Shown here: positions 18,632 through 27,186 of the stretch, one piece after another | How positions within the stretch are numbered: position 1 is the first letter of the stretch | Layout: each line of letters starts with the position of its first letter | Assembly: GCF_000214175.1 (NCBI RefSeq) | Contig: NC_015564.1 | Span: 3,720,001-3,784,000 of the forward strand | Direction: 5' to 3' | Length of the DNA stretch: 64,000 nt | DNA from: Hoyosella subflava DQS3-9A1 | GTDB lineage: Bacteria; Actinomycetota; Actinomycetes; Mycobacteriales; Mycobacteriaceae | Translations under genes and position numbers: made by a program | The notes under the pieces: generated by a model | What the model was told of the DNA's origin: nothing | What the model saw: only the letters and a program-made list of their open reading frames with translations | The model's database searches: none

Positions 18632-19561
18632 ATGACAACCGCACCCGCGCCCCAGAAATCACAGGTCCCACTGATTCCCGCACCTAAAATCAGTGAACGT
18701 GCCGCACCGAACACCAACGGGTGGCCGGTAGCTGGAGCGGTGCTAGTCGCTTTTCTGGCGGCACCTGCACTCATCGTTATGGGGGTGATAGCCCAATCGC
18801 CAGCCGGCTGGACAGCAGTCGGGGTCGGGGTAGTGCTCATCCTCGCCGCCCTCATCGTCGGCGCAGGGCTCACCCTCGTGGCACCAAACGAATCGCGGGT
18901 CTTGCAGGTCCTGGGCGGAAATTACAGCGGGACGTTGCGCACACCAGGATTTCGCTGGGTCAATCCCCTGACGCTTCGTAAACGCGTCTCCGTCCGCATC
19001 CGCAACCACGAAACCGGTCGCGCGAAGGTCAACGACGTTGACGGCAACCCCATCGAGATCTCCGCTGTTGTCGTGTGGCAGGTCGAGGACACCGCGCGAG
19101 CTGTGTTCGCGGTGGATGACTTTGTCGAATTTGTCGAATTTCAAACGGAAGCGGCGGTCCGTCACATCGCTGGGTCGTACCCATACGACGCGTCCGACAG
19201 GCTATCGCTGCGTGAAAACGCGGACGACATCAACGCGAAGCTTGCCGAAGAAATCGCGGTCCGTGTCAACGCTGCAGGTGTCCGCGTCATCGAATCCCGG
19301 ATCACCCGACTGGCATACGCGCCCGAAATCGCACAAGCCATGCTGCGGCGTCAACAGGCGGGCGCCGTGATCGCGGCACGCCAACGCATCGTCGAGGGTG
19401 CTGTCACGATCGTCCAGCAAGCGCTGGATCGCCTAGATAGCGACGGTGTTATCGAACTGGATGAAGAGCGAAAAGCAGCGATGGTCTCCAACCTGCTCGT
19501 CGTACTGTGCGCTGACCGCGACGCACAGCCCGTGGTCAACACAGGAACGCTCTACCAGTAG
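18632..19561 (+). CDS. SPFH (band 7/stomatin-like) domain protein
   Basis: A 309-residue protein with two N-terminal transmembrane segments (about 30-75) followed by an SPFH domain (about 85-290). The domain shows GTLRTPGFRWVNPLT and later the ESRITRLAYAPEIAQAMLRRQQA region typical of prohibitin/stomatin relatives. SPFH proteins form membrane-bound rings that organise microdomains. The ribosome site gagaggaggt is strong. The 9-base gap to the RHH gene indicates an operon; SPFH plus a small RHH protein is a recurrent actinobacterial pair of unknown role. Confidence 0.9.
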   Translation: MTTAPAPQKSQVPLIPAPKISERAAPNTNGWPVAGAVLVAFLAAPALIVMGVIAQSPAGWTAVGVGVVLILAALIVGAGLTLVAPNESRVLQVLGGNYSGTLRTPGFRWVNPLTLRKRVSVRIRNHETGRAKVNDVDGNPIEISAVVVWQVEDTARAVFAVDDFVEFVEFQTEAAVRHIAGSYPYDASDRLSLRENADDINAKLAEEIAVRVNAAGVRVIESRITRLAYAPEIAQAMLRRQQAGAVIAARQRIVEGAVTIVQQALDRLDSDGVIELDEERKAAMVSNLLVVLCADRDAQPVVNTGTLYQ

Positions 19562-19569
19562 GCCAGGCA

Positions 19570-19773
19570 ATGGCGACCGAGCGGAAGAAAATCTTGTTGC
19601 GGCTCGACCCCGCCGTCCATGATTCACTGGCGAAGTGGGCGGCGGACGAGTTGCGCAGCACCAACGCGCAAATCGAGTTCCTGCTGCGCAAGGCTCTGAC
19701 AGAAGCGCGGAGGATGCCCGATGCGGCACGGCCTGTCAGGCGTCAGGGCCGGCCGCCTAAATCTGACAGCTAA
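19570..19773 (+). CDS. Arc-type ribbon-helix-helix protein, SPFH partner
   Basis: A 67-residue basic protein. Residues 5-45 (KKILLRLDPAVHDSLAKWA then STNAQIEFLLRKAL) fit the ribbon-helix-helix fold of Arc/MetJ-like repressors. The tail is Arg- and Pro-rich. It lies 9 bases after the SPFH gene and probably autoregulates the pair through the palindromes at 18585-18604. It overlaps the convergent gene's end by 4 bases. Confidence 0.8.
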   Translation: MATERKKILLRLDPAVHDSLAKWAADELRSTNAQIEFLLRKALTEARRMPDAARPVRRQGRPPKSDS

Positions 19774-20462
19774 TCTCCGCTGTAGTCCGGATTTTGTGCC
19801 ATGTAAGCGTCCGCGCGAATACTCAGGGAGGTGGAAACACCAGAGTTGGGCAAGCTTGCCCGCACATTGACGACGGTGTTGAACGCACCCATCGGCCCCG
19901 CACCGGTCACCGCGGGCACCTTGAAGTTCGAGGCGGCGACGTTGATGTTTCCGATCGCAATCACTCCGGATGGAATGCCGTCGCGGGTCAGCTTGGGAAT
20001 GTGATCGTCACCCTCGATTCGCTGCATCCGGACAGTGAGCGGCTCGCTCGGTGTGCCGATGTAGCACTCACCCCCGACGAGCGGGTTCTGCACATGTATG
20101 CGGAGGAACAAGGTGAGATCGAAGGCAAGCAAATCGTTGAGCAACAGTGGCTTGACTGCCTGGACCTGTGCTGTCACATTGCCCATCGAGCCAAGCGCGC
20201 GGGACACGGCACCAACTCCGGTGACGCCGCCAGGTACAGCGAGCGACTTTCCATAGATACCGTGGCTCCCATCCGAGGGAGCCACGAACGTTCCGTTCTC
20301 AACTCCGCCACTGATCTTCAGGCCACCGTCCGAGATCGGAACAACGAAGTTCGCGCTGCGGAATTCCCCACCCCGAATCAGAACCGTAAGGCAATGCTGC
20401 GCCGTCGGCGAACTCGCGACGAACCCAGGGAAGTGGGACTTTGTTGCCTTTGATGTGGTCAC
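19770..20462 (-). CDS. Hypothetical protein of a secreted actinobacterial family, no signal peptide seen
   Basis: About 231 residues. Features such as ALGSMGNVTAQVQAV and NPLVGGECYIGTPSEPL resemble beta-rich secreted proteins common in Mycobacteriales, recalled only by general pattern. GTG 20462 is chosen because gaggag lies 6 bases upstream; the frame is open to another GTG at 20519 and closed by an in-frame stop just beyond. Neither start gives a signal peptide, and no signal peptide was found in the other frames upstream, so export is doubtful or the N-terminus has been lost. It lies 122 bases downstream of rpmJ. Confidence 0.55.
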   Translation of the reverse strand: MTTSKATKSHFPGFVASSPTAQHCLTVLIRGGEFRSANFVVPISDGGLKISGGVENGTFVAPSDGSHGIYGKSLAVPGGVTGVGAVSRALGSMGNVTAQVQAVKPLLLNDLLAFDLTLFLRIHVQNPLVGGECYIGTPSEPLTVRMQRIEGDDHIPKLTRDGIPSGVIAIGNINVAASNFKVPAVTGAGPMGAFNTVVNVRASLPNSGVSTSLSIRADAYMAQNPDYSGD

Positions 20463-20583
20463 CCGTGACTCCTCGCCGCTCGCCGCTGCGCGGTAGGTCG
20501 TGACAGCGTTGCTGCTCACTGTCTACCGCACCGCGGCGGCATCCGCGCGAAGTTCAGTCACACTATATCCACGCGCCCGGCGG

Positions 20584-20706
20584 TCATCCCTGCCGAGCTT
20601 TGAAACGTGGCTCCTTCTTGTTGATCACGAAAACTTTGCCCCGGCGCCGGACGACCTGCGCGCCTGGCTTGTTCTTCAGTGACCGCAATGACTTACGGAC
20701 CTTCAT
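20584..20706 (-). CDS. rpmJ: Alternative 50S ribosomal protein bL36, cysteine-free form
   Basis: A 40-residue protein, [20 protein letters not shown] followed by a basic tail ending FKARQG. This is bL36, but the Cys/His zinc ligands of the housekeeping form are replaced, making it the zinc-independent paralogue. Such paralogues replace the zinc form when zinc is scarce, freeing the metal. An aggaggg ribosome site and a Zur-like box lie directly upstream. Confidence 0.93.
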   Translation of the reverse strand: MKVRKSLRSLKNKPGAQVVRRRGKVFVINKKEPRFKARQG

Positions 20707-20722
20707 CCGCCCTCCTCTTATC

Positions 20723-20737
20723 CGATAATGATTTTCA
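20723..20737. promoter_or_regulatory. Zur-box candidate upstream of rpmJ
   Basis: cgataatgattttca on the forward strand reads tgaaaatcattatcg toward rpmJ, close to the actinobacterial Zur consensus (tgataatgattttca type), one arm base off a full palindrome. It ends 17 bases before the start codon, where bound Zur would block transcription when zinc is plentiful. Confidence 0.75.
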
Positions 20738-20762
20738 CTATAGCTAAGAGGGGCGGGTTTCC

Positions 20763-21344
20763 CTAGGCGACGAGGGCAACACTACCGGCGAGCGACACCA
20801 CTGCTTCCCGCACCTGTGTCACTGCCTCAGCGTCGTCGGCCGGGCGATTCTCGGCGAAACGCTGGTATGCGCCGCCAATCGAGACGGAGACCTCCTCGAC
20901 CACGCGGCCACCCGCGACTCCCACCGACCTGCGAGCATCATCATGGGCCCAGGTTCCGCCGTACTGGCCTGCCGCGATTCCCACCACAGCGACCGGCTTG
21001 TCTTTGATTGCACCTTCACCGAACGGGCGCGACAGCCAGTCAATGGCGTTCTTGAGTACTGCCGGAAGGGTCCCGTTATATTCGGGCGTGACAAGCAGCA
21101 GCGCGTCCGCAGCCTCGACGGCGGCACGGAGCTCTTCAGCAGGCACGGGAACGCCAGTGCGGCTGTCGACATCTTCCGAATAGAACGGCACGGTGCCCAG
21201 CCCATCCACGATCGAGACGTCGATCCCATCGGGGGCGTTGGTGACCGCGATTTCGGCGAGCTCTCTATTCAGCGAGCCCGCACGGAGGCTCCCCACCAGC
21301 ACTGCGACTTTCACGCCGTTCGAGGTGCCGTTCTTCGTTGCCAT
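20763..21344 (-). CDS. NADPH-dependent FMN reductase family protein
   Basis: A 193-residue flavodoxin-fold reductase. The FMN phosphate loop is [12 protein letters not shown] (near residue 18) and the second flavin motif is [19 protein letters not shown]. These enzymes reduce FMN, quinones, azo dyes or chromate; the substrate is not predictable. ATG 21344 is chosen because ggaggg lies 4 bases upstream; the frame is open to 21425. It is divergent from a TetR gene with a perfect 20-base palindrome between them. Confidence 0.88.
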   Translation of the reverse strand: MATKNGTSNGVKVAVLVGSLRAGSLNRELAEIAVTNAPDGIDVSIVDGLGTVPFYSEDVDSRTGVPVPAEELRAAVEAADALLLVTPEYNGTLPAVLKNAIDWLSRPFGEGAIKDKPVAVVGIAAGQYGGTWAHDDARRSVGVAGGRVVEEVSVSIGGAYQRFAENRPADDAEAVTQVREAVVSLAGSVALVA

Positions 21345-21401
21345 GATGCCCTCCAGGATGTCCGATTGTTTTCGCAGCGGTCGCCGCTCGATACCGCGTA
21401 C

Positions 21402-21421
21402 AACCGGACCGCGGTCCGGTT
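21402..21421. promoter_or_regulatory. Perfect 20-base palindrome, TetR operator candidate
   Basis: aaccggaccgcggtccggtt is a perfect palindrome of two 10-base arms. It sits 58 bases before the flavin reductase start and 65 before the divergent TetR start, so one bound repressor dimer pair could silence both. Confidence 0.75.
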
Positions 21422-21486
21422 TCATCCCGATGCGGTTGGCGTGTGATTGAGGTCACAGATTGCCCCTGCCGACTACCATCCTTTAA

Positions 21487-22110
21487 GTGACAGCCTCCGG
21501 AAGTGACCCCGCGCGCCGGCTTCCGCTCATCGGTGCACCAGAATCGGAGCGCGCAGACGCTGTAAGGAACCGCGAACGACTGCTCTGCAGCGCGCGGCAG
21601 ATTGTGCGCACCGAGGGCGCGGAAGCGCTGACCATGGAACGCCTCGCACACAGCGCAGGCGTTGGCAAGGGCACGGTCTTCCGGCGATTCGGCAGCCGAT
21701 CAGGGCTGATGTTCGCGCTCCTCGACGAGGCTGAGCAGCAACTTCAGCATGCTTACCTGTTCGGCCCCCCTCCGCTAGGTCCAGGCGCTGCACCCGTAGA
21801 CCGACTGCTCGCGTACGGACGCGCGCGCCTGACTTTCCTCGACGAACACGGTGAACTGCAATTGCAAGCCGAGCGGCAGCCTATGAGCGCATACAGGTCG
21901 CCGCCGCACGCCGTCGAACACACCCATGTGATGAATCTCTTGATCCAAGCGCGAGTGACGATCAACCCACGTTTACTCGCCGATTCATTGCTTGCTTCAC
22001 TCACCGCCGGGCTTGTGCTGTATCAGCTTCGCACTCAACAGTTTTCCCTCGACGATCTTGTCATGACCTGGGAGCACTTGGTGCGCGCCACAGTGCCGCG
22101 AGCAGACTGA
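21487..22110 (+). CDS. TetR-family transcriptional regulator
   Basis: A 207-residue TetR regulator with helix-turn-helix near residues 46-75 (MERLAHSAGVGKGTVFRRFG; core VGKGTVFRRF). It starts with GTG. The C-terminal domain resembles TetR_C_11-like (SBP_bac/YxaF) types but the ligand is unknown. Divergent placement and the 20-base palindrome make the FMN reductase its probable target. Confidence 0.88.
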   Translation: MTASGSDPARRLPLIGAPESERADAVRNRERLLCSARQIVRTEGAEALTMERLAHSAGVGKGTVFRRFGSRSGLMFALLDEAEQQLQHAYLFGPPPLGPGAAPVDRLLAYGRARLTFLDEHGELQLQAERQPMSAYRSPPHAVEHTHVMNLLIQARVTINPRLLADSLLASLTAGLVLYQLRTQQFSLDDLVMTWEHLVRATVPRAD

Positions 22111-22166
22111 CTCCCCAACACGACTCGTGTGGCGGCCACCACTAGAGTTTGCATAGGCAAGTACTA

Positions 22167-22176
22167 CACGATCGTG
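22167..22176. promoter_or_regulatory. Short palindrome upstream of a marR-type gene
   Basis: cacgatcgtg is a perfect 10-base palindrome 20 bases before the start codon, a plausible autoregulatory site of the downstream MarR protein. It is short enough to occur by chance. Confidence 0.35.
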
Positions 22177-22195
22177 AAGGCTTAGCATTTTCGTT

Positions 22196-22672
22196 ATGGC
22201 CGACGATCGCACCCTCTTCGACGACCCCAGAATCACCCTGATGGGTCTTTTCGTCGAAGCTTACGGGGCACTGACCAGCAGAACCGCTAGCCAGATCAGC
22301 GAACACGACCTGGCCCCAGCCGAGTTCGAAGCGTTGCTTCGGCTGAGCAGAAGCGCGGAGCGGAGTCTTCGCATGTCCGACCTTGCCGCGCAGGCAGCGC
22401 TGACCAACAGTGGTGCGACCCGTTTAGTCGATCGTCTGGAGTCCCGCGGCCTCGTCACACGAGAAACTAGCCCTGACGATCGCCGTGGCACCACCGCCGT
22501 CATCACAGAGGACGGGCTCCGGAAGGTCACGGAGGTCCTGCCCGGCCATCTCAGCATCGTTCAGGACGCCTTCCTCGACGGGGTGCCTGCCGAAGCGCGG
22601 GCGCCGTTCTTCGAGGCGCTCCGCGCGATTCGGGACCATCTGCGACCGGAAGCCGAACGCGGCGCACGCTAG
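22196..22672 (+). CDS. MarR-family transcriptional regulator
   Basis: A 158-residue MarR regulator. The DNA-binding wing region includes MSDLAAQAALTNSGATRLVDRLESRGLV (about residues 60-88; core TNSGATRLVDRL), followed by the conserved DDRRGTTAVIT wing. It precedes nadE by 51 bases on the same strand, but NAD synthesis is not an obvious target and the neighbours give no clear substrate. Confidence 0.9.
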   Translation: MADDRTLFDDPRITLMGLFVEAYGALTSRTASQISEHDLAPAEFEALLRLSRSAERSLRMSDLAAQAALTNSGATRLVDRLESRGLVTRETSPDDRRGTTAVITEDGLRKVTEVLPGHLSIVQDAFLDGVPAEARAPFFEALRAIRDHLRPEAERGAR

Positions 22673-22723
22673 GGTGCCCGGCTGGCCTGCGGTGTCCCGC
22701 GGGCCCCGCTAAGGTAGATACGC

Positions 22724-23563
22724 ATGAGCGGCCTGCGTGAAGAGATTCAGCGTGAACTGTGCGTCACACCCCAGATTGACCCTGCAACAGAGATCCGGAA
22801 GCGCGTCGAGTTTCTGAAACAGTACGCAGCAGCTACACGGGCCTCGGGCTTCGTACTCGGCATCAGCGGTGGTCAGGACAGCGCACTCGCTGGCAAGCTC
22901 TGCCAGATGGCTGCTACCGAACTCCGCTCTGAAGGCACCGCTGCGCGTTTTGTCGCGGTACGCCTGCCGCATGGCGTGCAGTCCGACGAGTCCGACGCGA
23001 ACGCAGCGCTCGAGTTCATCGAACCCGACGATCTGACGACCGTGAACATCAAAGCAAGCACCGCCGCAGCCGCAACGGAAATTTCGCATGCGATCTCCCA
23101 CCTCGAAGGCGGGAACGAGGGCATCAGCGACTTTGTGCGGGGCAACGTCAAAGCGCGTGAGCGCATGGTCGCGCAATATGCCATCGCCGGCCAGCTCGGA
23201 ATGCTCGTCGTGGGAACCGACCATGCAGCGGAAGCAGTCACCGGGTTCTTCACAAAGTACGGTGACGGCGGCGTCGACCTCACACCTTTGGCCGGTCTGA
23301 CGAAGCGGCAGGGTAAACAACTTCTTCGAGAACTCGGATCGCCCGAGACCATCTGGAAAAAGGTCCCCACCGCTGACCTCGAGGACGGTCGGCCCGCACT
23401 CCCCGACGAAGCCGCGCTGGGGATGACGTACGAGGAGATCGACAGCTACCTCGAGGGTGGCTCCGTCAGCGAGGAGACCGCAGCACGTATTGAACGTGTC
23501 TACCTGGCAACGCGGCACAAGCGCACGGTGCCCGTTACGCCGTTTGACGACTGGTGGCGCTGA
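22724..23563 (+). CDS. nadE: Ammonia-dependent NAD+ synthetase
   Basis: This enzyme adenylates and amidates nicotinic acid adenine dinucleotide to NAD with ammonia. The 279-residue length fits E. coli-type NadE and lacks the glutaminase domain of the long form usual in mycobacteria. The ATP-pyrophosphatase loop is SGGQDS (48-53), with [20 protein letters not shown] and the C-terminal [13 protein letters not shown]. It overlaps the convergent VKOR gene by 29 bases. Presence of the ammonia form suggests either a second long NadE elsewhere or reliance on free ammonia. Confidence 0.95.
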   Translation: MSGLREEIQRELCVTPQIDPATEIRKRVEFLKQYAAATRASGFVLGISGGQDSALAGKLCQMAATELRSEGTAARFVAVRLPHGVQSDESDANAALEFIEPDDLTTVNIKASTAAAATEISHAISHLEGGNEGISDFVRGNVKARERMVAQYAIAGQLGMLVVGTDHAAEAVTGFFTKYGDGGVDLTPLAGLTKRQGKQLLRELGSPETIWKKVPTADLEDGRPALPDEAALGMTYEEIDSYLEGGSVSEETAARIERVYLATRHKRTVPVTPFDDWWR

Positions 23564-23999
23564 CCGCCAATCTGATCGCCGCGATGAGGACCAGCGGCGT
23601 CACCGCCCACACCACGAGGCAGTACGGGCACAGCACCCGAATGACCGCAACGCTCTGATACACGAGCCACAGCACGAAGATGGACGCTGCGATCACCCCG
23701 CCAAGGTGGGTGAGCACGAACCACCGGGGCATTCGCACGTTTCCCAAAGCGAGCACCCCCACCGCGGTGACGAGCGGAAAGCCCGCTAGGCCCAGATACG
23801 TGTTGGGGAAACCCAACGCCTCCGCCTGCCAGGACGTCAGTACAGCTCCACACGTCAATCGCTCATTGACGTCGCACAGCGGCAGGTAGCCCGGCAAGGC
23901 GAGCATTCGTGTCCGTTCGACGGTAAGCAGGACGGCAGCAACAAATCCGGCAGCCCCTCCCCCGATCAGCATCCACCCCGCACCTCGCTGGTCAAGCAT
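23535..23999 (-). CDS. Vitamin K epoxide reductase (VKOR) family protein
   Basis: A 154-residue membrane protein with about four transmembrane helices. The VKOR cysteine pairs are present: Cys42/Cys50 in the loop and the CPYC centre (124-127). Bacterial VKOR reoxidises a DsbA-like partner using quinone, supporting disulfide formation outside the membrane. The ATG overlaps the stop of the upstream hydrolase gene by 8 bases, so they are translationally coupled. No DsbA gene adjoins. Confidence 0.9.
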   Translation of the reverse strand: MLDQRGAGWMLIGGGAAGFVAAVLLTVERTRMLALPGYLPLCDVNERLTCGAVLTSWQAEALGFPNTYLGLAGFPLVTAVGVLALGNVRMPRWFVLTHLGGVIAASIFVLWLVYQSVAVIRVLCPYCLVVWAVTPLVLIAAIRLAVSATSRQTA

Positions 24000-24738
24000 C
24001 CACTGTCCGCAGAAAATCCAGCACCAGCGCATTGCACTGTTCCGCGTTCTCGGCGGGGATTTCGTGTTTCGCGCCCCGCAGAATGTGTAACTCCGCTCCT
24101 GGCAACGACCGGGCAATCAGCTCGGTGTGACCGGAGCGGACAACATCGCGCTGGCCAGCGATGACCAGCGCCGGGATATGCGCACGGCGGAGCCGTACCG
24201 GATCAATGTGCGGATGATCAGTCATCAGCACGATCTTTGCCAGCGCTGCTGCTGCCCGGCGCGATCGGCGTGCCGCAATCGATAGCGCGGCCCGCTGCAC
24301 AATCAGCACCGCGCGGGTCCACGGATGCAGGCCGGTTGGGTCCAGATTCGCACCCACCACCGACACGGATCGGACCCGCTGCGGGTGGTCCGACACGAGT
24401 TGCAGCGCGATGTTGCCGCCATCGCTGTAACCGAAAACATGTGCGGAACGGATGTTCAGTTCGTCGAGAACCGCAAGTACATCACGCGAGAAAAGCGGGA
24501 AGTCCCACGACTCGGTCCCACCGCTGGACCGGCCGTGACCGCGAGTATCAATCGCCACCACCCAGTGGTGGGCTGCGAAGGCCCGGATCTGAGTATCCAG
24601 GGTATGCAGATCCTCGCCATTTCCATGCAGCACGACGAGCGGGGCGAGAGCGCTGTCGCCGTACGTCTCGAAGTGAATGTGCGCCGTTTCGGTTCGAACA
24701 TGGCCCGCCGATAATGGCTCCCGGTCTGTTCCCGCCAA
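23992..24738 (-). CDS. Alpha/beta hydrolase
   Basis: About 248 residues with the alpha/beta-hydrolase fold. Visible are HGNGED (oxyanion loop), the nucleophile elbow GYSDGG and the late GAKHEIP histidine. TTG 24738 is chosen because a full aaggagg lies 8 bases before it; a GTG at 24771 would add 11 residues. The substrate is unknown. It is coupled to a downstream VKOR gene, and its start region faces the restriction endonuclease gene. Confidence 0.82.
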   Translation of the reverse strand: MAGTDREPLSAGHVRTETAHIHFETYGDSALAPLVVLHGNGEDLHTLDTQIRAFAAHHWVVAIDTRGHGRSSGGTESWDFPLFSRDVLAVLDELNIRSAHVFGYSDGGNIALQLVSDHPQRVRSVSVVGANLDPTGLHPWTRAVLIVQRAALSIAARRSRRAAAALAKIVLMTDHPHIDPVRLRRAHIPALVIAGQRDVVRSGHTELIARSLPGAELHILRGAKHEIPAENAEQCNALVLDFLRTVDA

Positions 24739-24830
24739 CGTCACAGCCTCCTTATGATCAACAGCCCGCACGTCAACTGCACGGCCGGTCGTATCGATCA
24801 GCGGGCGTTACAGCACATTACAGTGGCGGA

Positions 24831-25928
24831 GTGCACGACGACTCTAGCTTCCTGCCTCTGGACGCCTTCACGCGCGCCGCAGCACCGGCCACTAAGGGAT
24901 CGGACTGGCACACTGAGGCGCTGTTCGAACTCGCCCCGGCGGGCGCCTCCGCTGCGCCGCTTGAGATTGGTGACCGGGTAGTGCAGGAGATCGTCTCGTC
25001 GCTGCGACATGCGGACCCACAAGGTGAACGTTTCGCTGCCGTTTTCCGCGCCACGTTCGACCAGCTCTACGACGGGCAGCACACCGGCCGCTACTGCTGG
25101 GATCAGCTCTACAAAACCGAAAAGACCCACTTTGGGACGCTCATCGAAATCAACCTGCGCCGCGCGTTCGGAGATGTGCTGCGAGACGGTGAACTTCTCG
25201 ACTACAAGATCAACGGCTATGACGTGGACTGCAAGTTTTCGCAGCGGTCTGGCGGGTGGATGCTTCCGCCGGAGGCGTTAGGCCACGTCATTCTTGCGTG
25301 CACCGCAAGCGACCAGGCCGGGACGTGGAGCGTCGGAGTGGTGCGCGCGCGACCGGAAATCTGTCGGCTCAGCGTGAATCGCGACGGGAAGACCGCGCTG
25401 AGCCCGAAAGGTATAGCTGAGGTCGTGTGGCTGCACAAGGATGCCGAACTCCCACCCAATGTGCTGTTGAAAGTGGATCCAGTTGTGGTGGCTCGCATCT
25501 TCTCGCTTCCAACTGGCCAGCAGCGCGTCAATGAACTTTTCCGCCGTGTCACCAACCATCGCATTGGCCGCAATACCGTGGCGACGGTCGCGGAGCAAGA
25601 CGACTACATGAAGCGGGTGCGCGCGAACGGCGGGGCCCGCTCGACGTTGCAGGCAGAAGGAATTCTGATCGCCGGCGGCGACTACGTCGCACACAGGGCA
25701 GTGGCACACGAACTCGGTGCGGCGGTTCCGCAGCCTGGCGAGTTCGTCAGCATCCGTGTGGTGCCTGCCGCTCGTGGAGACCACGGCCCTGTCGCCGAGA
25801 TTGAAGGCACCCTGTGGCGCTGCGCGCGCCCGGGAGAGTCCGCGACCGCGGCCGCACCTACCATCCCTGCCTCGCGCCGCGGCTCACTCAAAGTCAGTGT
25901 CGATGACTCCGTCAGCCGACTGCTCTGA
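24831..25928 (+). CDS. NaeI-like type II restriction endonuclease
   Basis: About 365 residues, recalled to be closely similar to R.NaeI, which cuts GCCGGC after binding a second effector site. Conserved blocks include TFDQLYDGQ, WDQLYKTEKTHFGT, GGWMLPPEALGH and QQRVNELFRR. The catalytic PD-(D/E)xK core appears as Asp124 and DCK (Asp133, Lys135). The acidic residue upstream is either Glu106 or, at the alternative alignment, Asn108. The N-terminus is longer than in NaeI and has no good ribosome site, so the GTG start is uncertain. It is convergent with a C5 methyltransferase and overlaps it by 17 bases. Confidence 0.88.
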   Translation: MHDDSSFLPLDAFTRAAAPATKGSDWHTEALFELAPAGASAAPLEIGDRVVQEIVSSLRHADPQGERFAAVFRATFDQLYDGQHTGRYCWDQLYKTEKTHFGTLIEINLRRAFGDVLRDGELLDYKINGYDVDCKFSQRSGGWMLPPEALGHVILACTASDQAGTWSVGVVRARPEICRLSVNRDGKTALSPKGIAEVVWLHKDAELPPNVLLKVDPVVVARIFSLPTGQQRVNELFRRVTNHRIGRNTVATVAEQDDYMKRVRANGGARSTLQAEGILIAGGDYVAHRAVAHELGAAVPQPGEFVSIRVVPAARGDHGPVAEIEGTLWRCARPGESATAAAPTIPASRRGSLKVSVDDSVSRLL

Positions 25929-26931
25929 CAGGCTGCAAAAGCCGGTCTTTCCGCACCGCGGCCGCACGAGATCGGCGATTGGTCGCGGCGCCCCCTGCCA
26001 GCATCCGCCGGATGGAACCACCGATTGCGGTGGCGACCGGCGGAGGGAAGGCATTCCCGATCTGCCGGTATGCCGCCGTTTTGCGTCCCGAGAACTGCCA
26101 CTCGGGCGGGAAGCCCTGCAGCGCGGCGACCATTTCCAGAGTCAGTCGCGGAGTGAAATCCATCGGTGTCTCCGTTCCGGGCGCCGCGTCAGCGATGCCC
26201 CTCCCGTCTACCCCGAGCGCCAGCCACGCCGCGCGAGCGCGGGTCGGGCCTAGATCTGGACCACCATGCTTACGGGAACCACCCACGATCGTCGGGCCGA
26301 TTCCCTCCGCGCCTGCTGCCCAGTGGCCAGCCCCCGGCCAGCCATCCTGAGCCATGAAACGATATAGCGTTTCCCCCACGGTCGGCGGCGTTCCCTTCGC
26401 GCCAGGCCACTCGAAACGTCGCATGAAACGTCGTTTCGCCGCGACCAAGATGAATCGAGGACGCAATTGAGGCACGCCGAACTCGGAGGCGTTGAGCACC
26501 TGCCAGTCGGCGTTGTATCCGAGGGAATCGAGGCGGTCGAGAATGGACTGCCGATAAGGCGCGAATCGGGCTGTCGAGAGGCCGCGCACATTCTCGAGCA
26601 TCACGGCTGCGGGGCGCGCCTGCGCGACGAGACGCAGTGCCTCGGGGAACAAGTCTCGCTCGTCGTCAGCACCGAGCTGATGTCCCGCGATCGAGAACGG
26701 CGGGCACGGGACGCCTCCCGCTATCAAATCAACGCCGCGAAAATCCCTGCCGCGCACCTCCCGGACATCACCTTCATGTACCTTCCAGGAGGGGCGGTTC
26801 AGCCGAAGGGTCGCACAAGGTTCTGGCTCGATCTCCACAGCGAGTTCGTGACGGAACCCAGCGATCTCCAGTCCGAGCGACTGCCCACCTGCCCCCGCGC
26901 AGATCTCCAAGCACGTCAGCTCCTCCGTCAC
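25912..26931 (-). CDS. DNA (cytosine-5) methyltransferase of the NaeI-like system
   Basis: A C5 cytosine methyltransferase of about 339 residues. Motif I is EICAGAGGQSLGLE, motif IV holds the catalytic Cys in GGVPCPPFS, motif VI is ENVRG, motif VIII is QLRPRFILVA and motif X is IGNAFPPPVA. It protects the host from the convergent endonuclease, presumably at GCCGGC. GTG 26931, with aggagg 4 bases upstream and residues TEELTCLEIC, is chosen; ATG 26979 or the open frame to 27039 would lengthen it. No controller (C) protein was seen. Confidence 0.9.
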   Translation of the reverse strand: MTEELTCLEICAGAGGQSLGLEIAGFRHELAVEIEPEPCATLRLNRPSWKVHEGDVREVRGRDFRGVDLIAGGVPCPPFSIAGHQLGADDERDLFPEALRLVAQARPAAVMLENVRGLSTARFAPYRQSILDRLDSLGYNADWQVLNASEFGVPQLRPRFILVAAKRRFMRRFEWPGAKGTPPTVGETLYRFMAQDGWPGAGHWAAGAEGIGPTIVGGSRKHGGPDLGPTRARAAWLALGVDGRGIADAAPGTETPMDFTPRLTLEMVAALQGFPPEWQFSGRKTAAYRQIGNAFPPPVATAIGGSIRRMLAGGAATNRRSRAAAVRKDRLLQPVRAVG

Positions 26932-27186
26932 CGTTCCTCCTGCCACGCCAGCAATGCCCAGAAAAACAGGGCGCTTCATTTCGCCTCGCACCGTACGGTA
27001 TCGGTCTGACAGGTTTCTGCGGGCACACAGCCGCGGCATGTCTCAGAGGCTAATTACGCCCAGCACATCATCCGTTCATGAAAGCGACGACCCCCACATC
27101 GCATTGTCGAGGCGCACTCGCCATCATGGATGGAGGTCGGTCATCGAAATCGCGGTGCGCCGGATACTAGAGGGAGGGTCATCAGC

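Noticed and set aside
24237-24830. Upstream extension of the restriction endonuclease frame
   Set aside because: It lies antisense to the hydrolase gene and has the codon pattern of a shadow frame. NaeI-like similarity begins after 24831.
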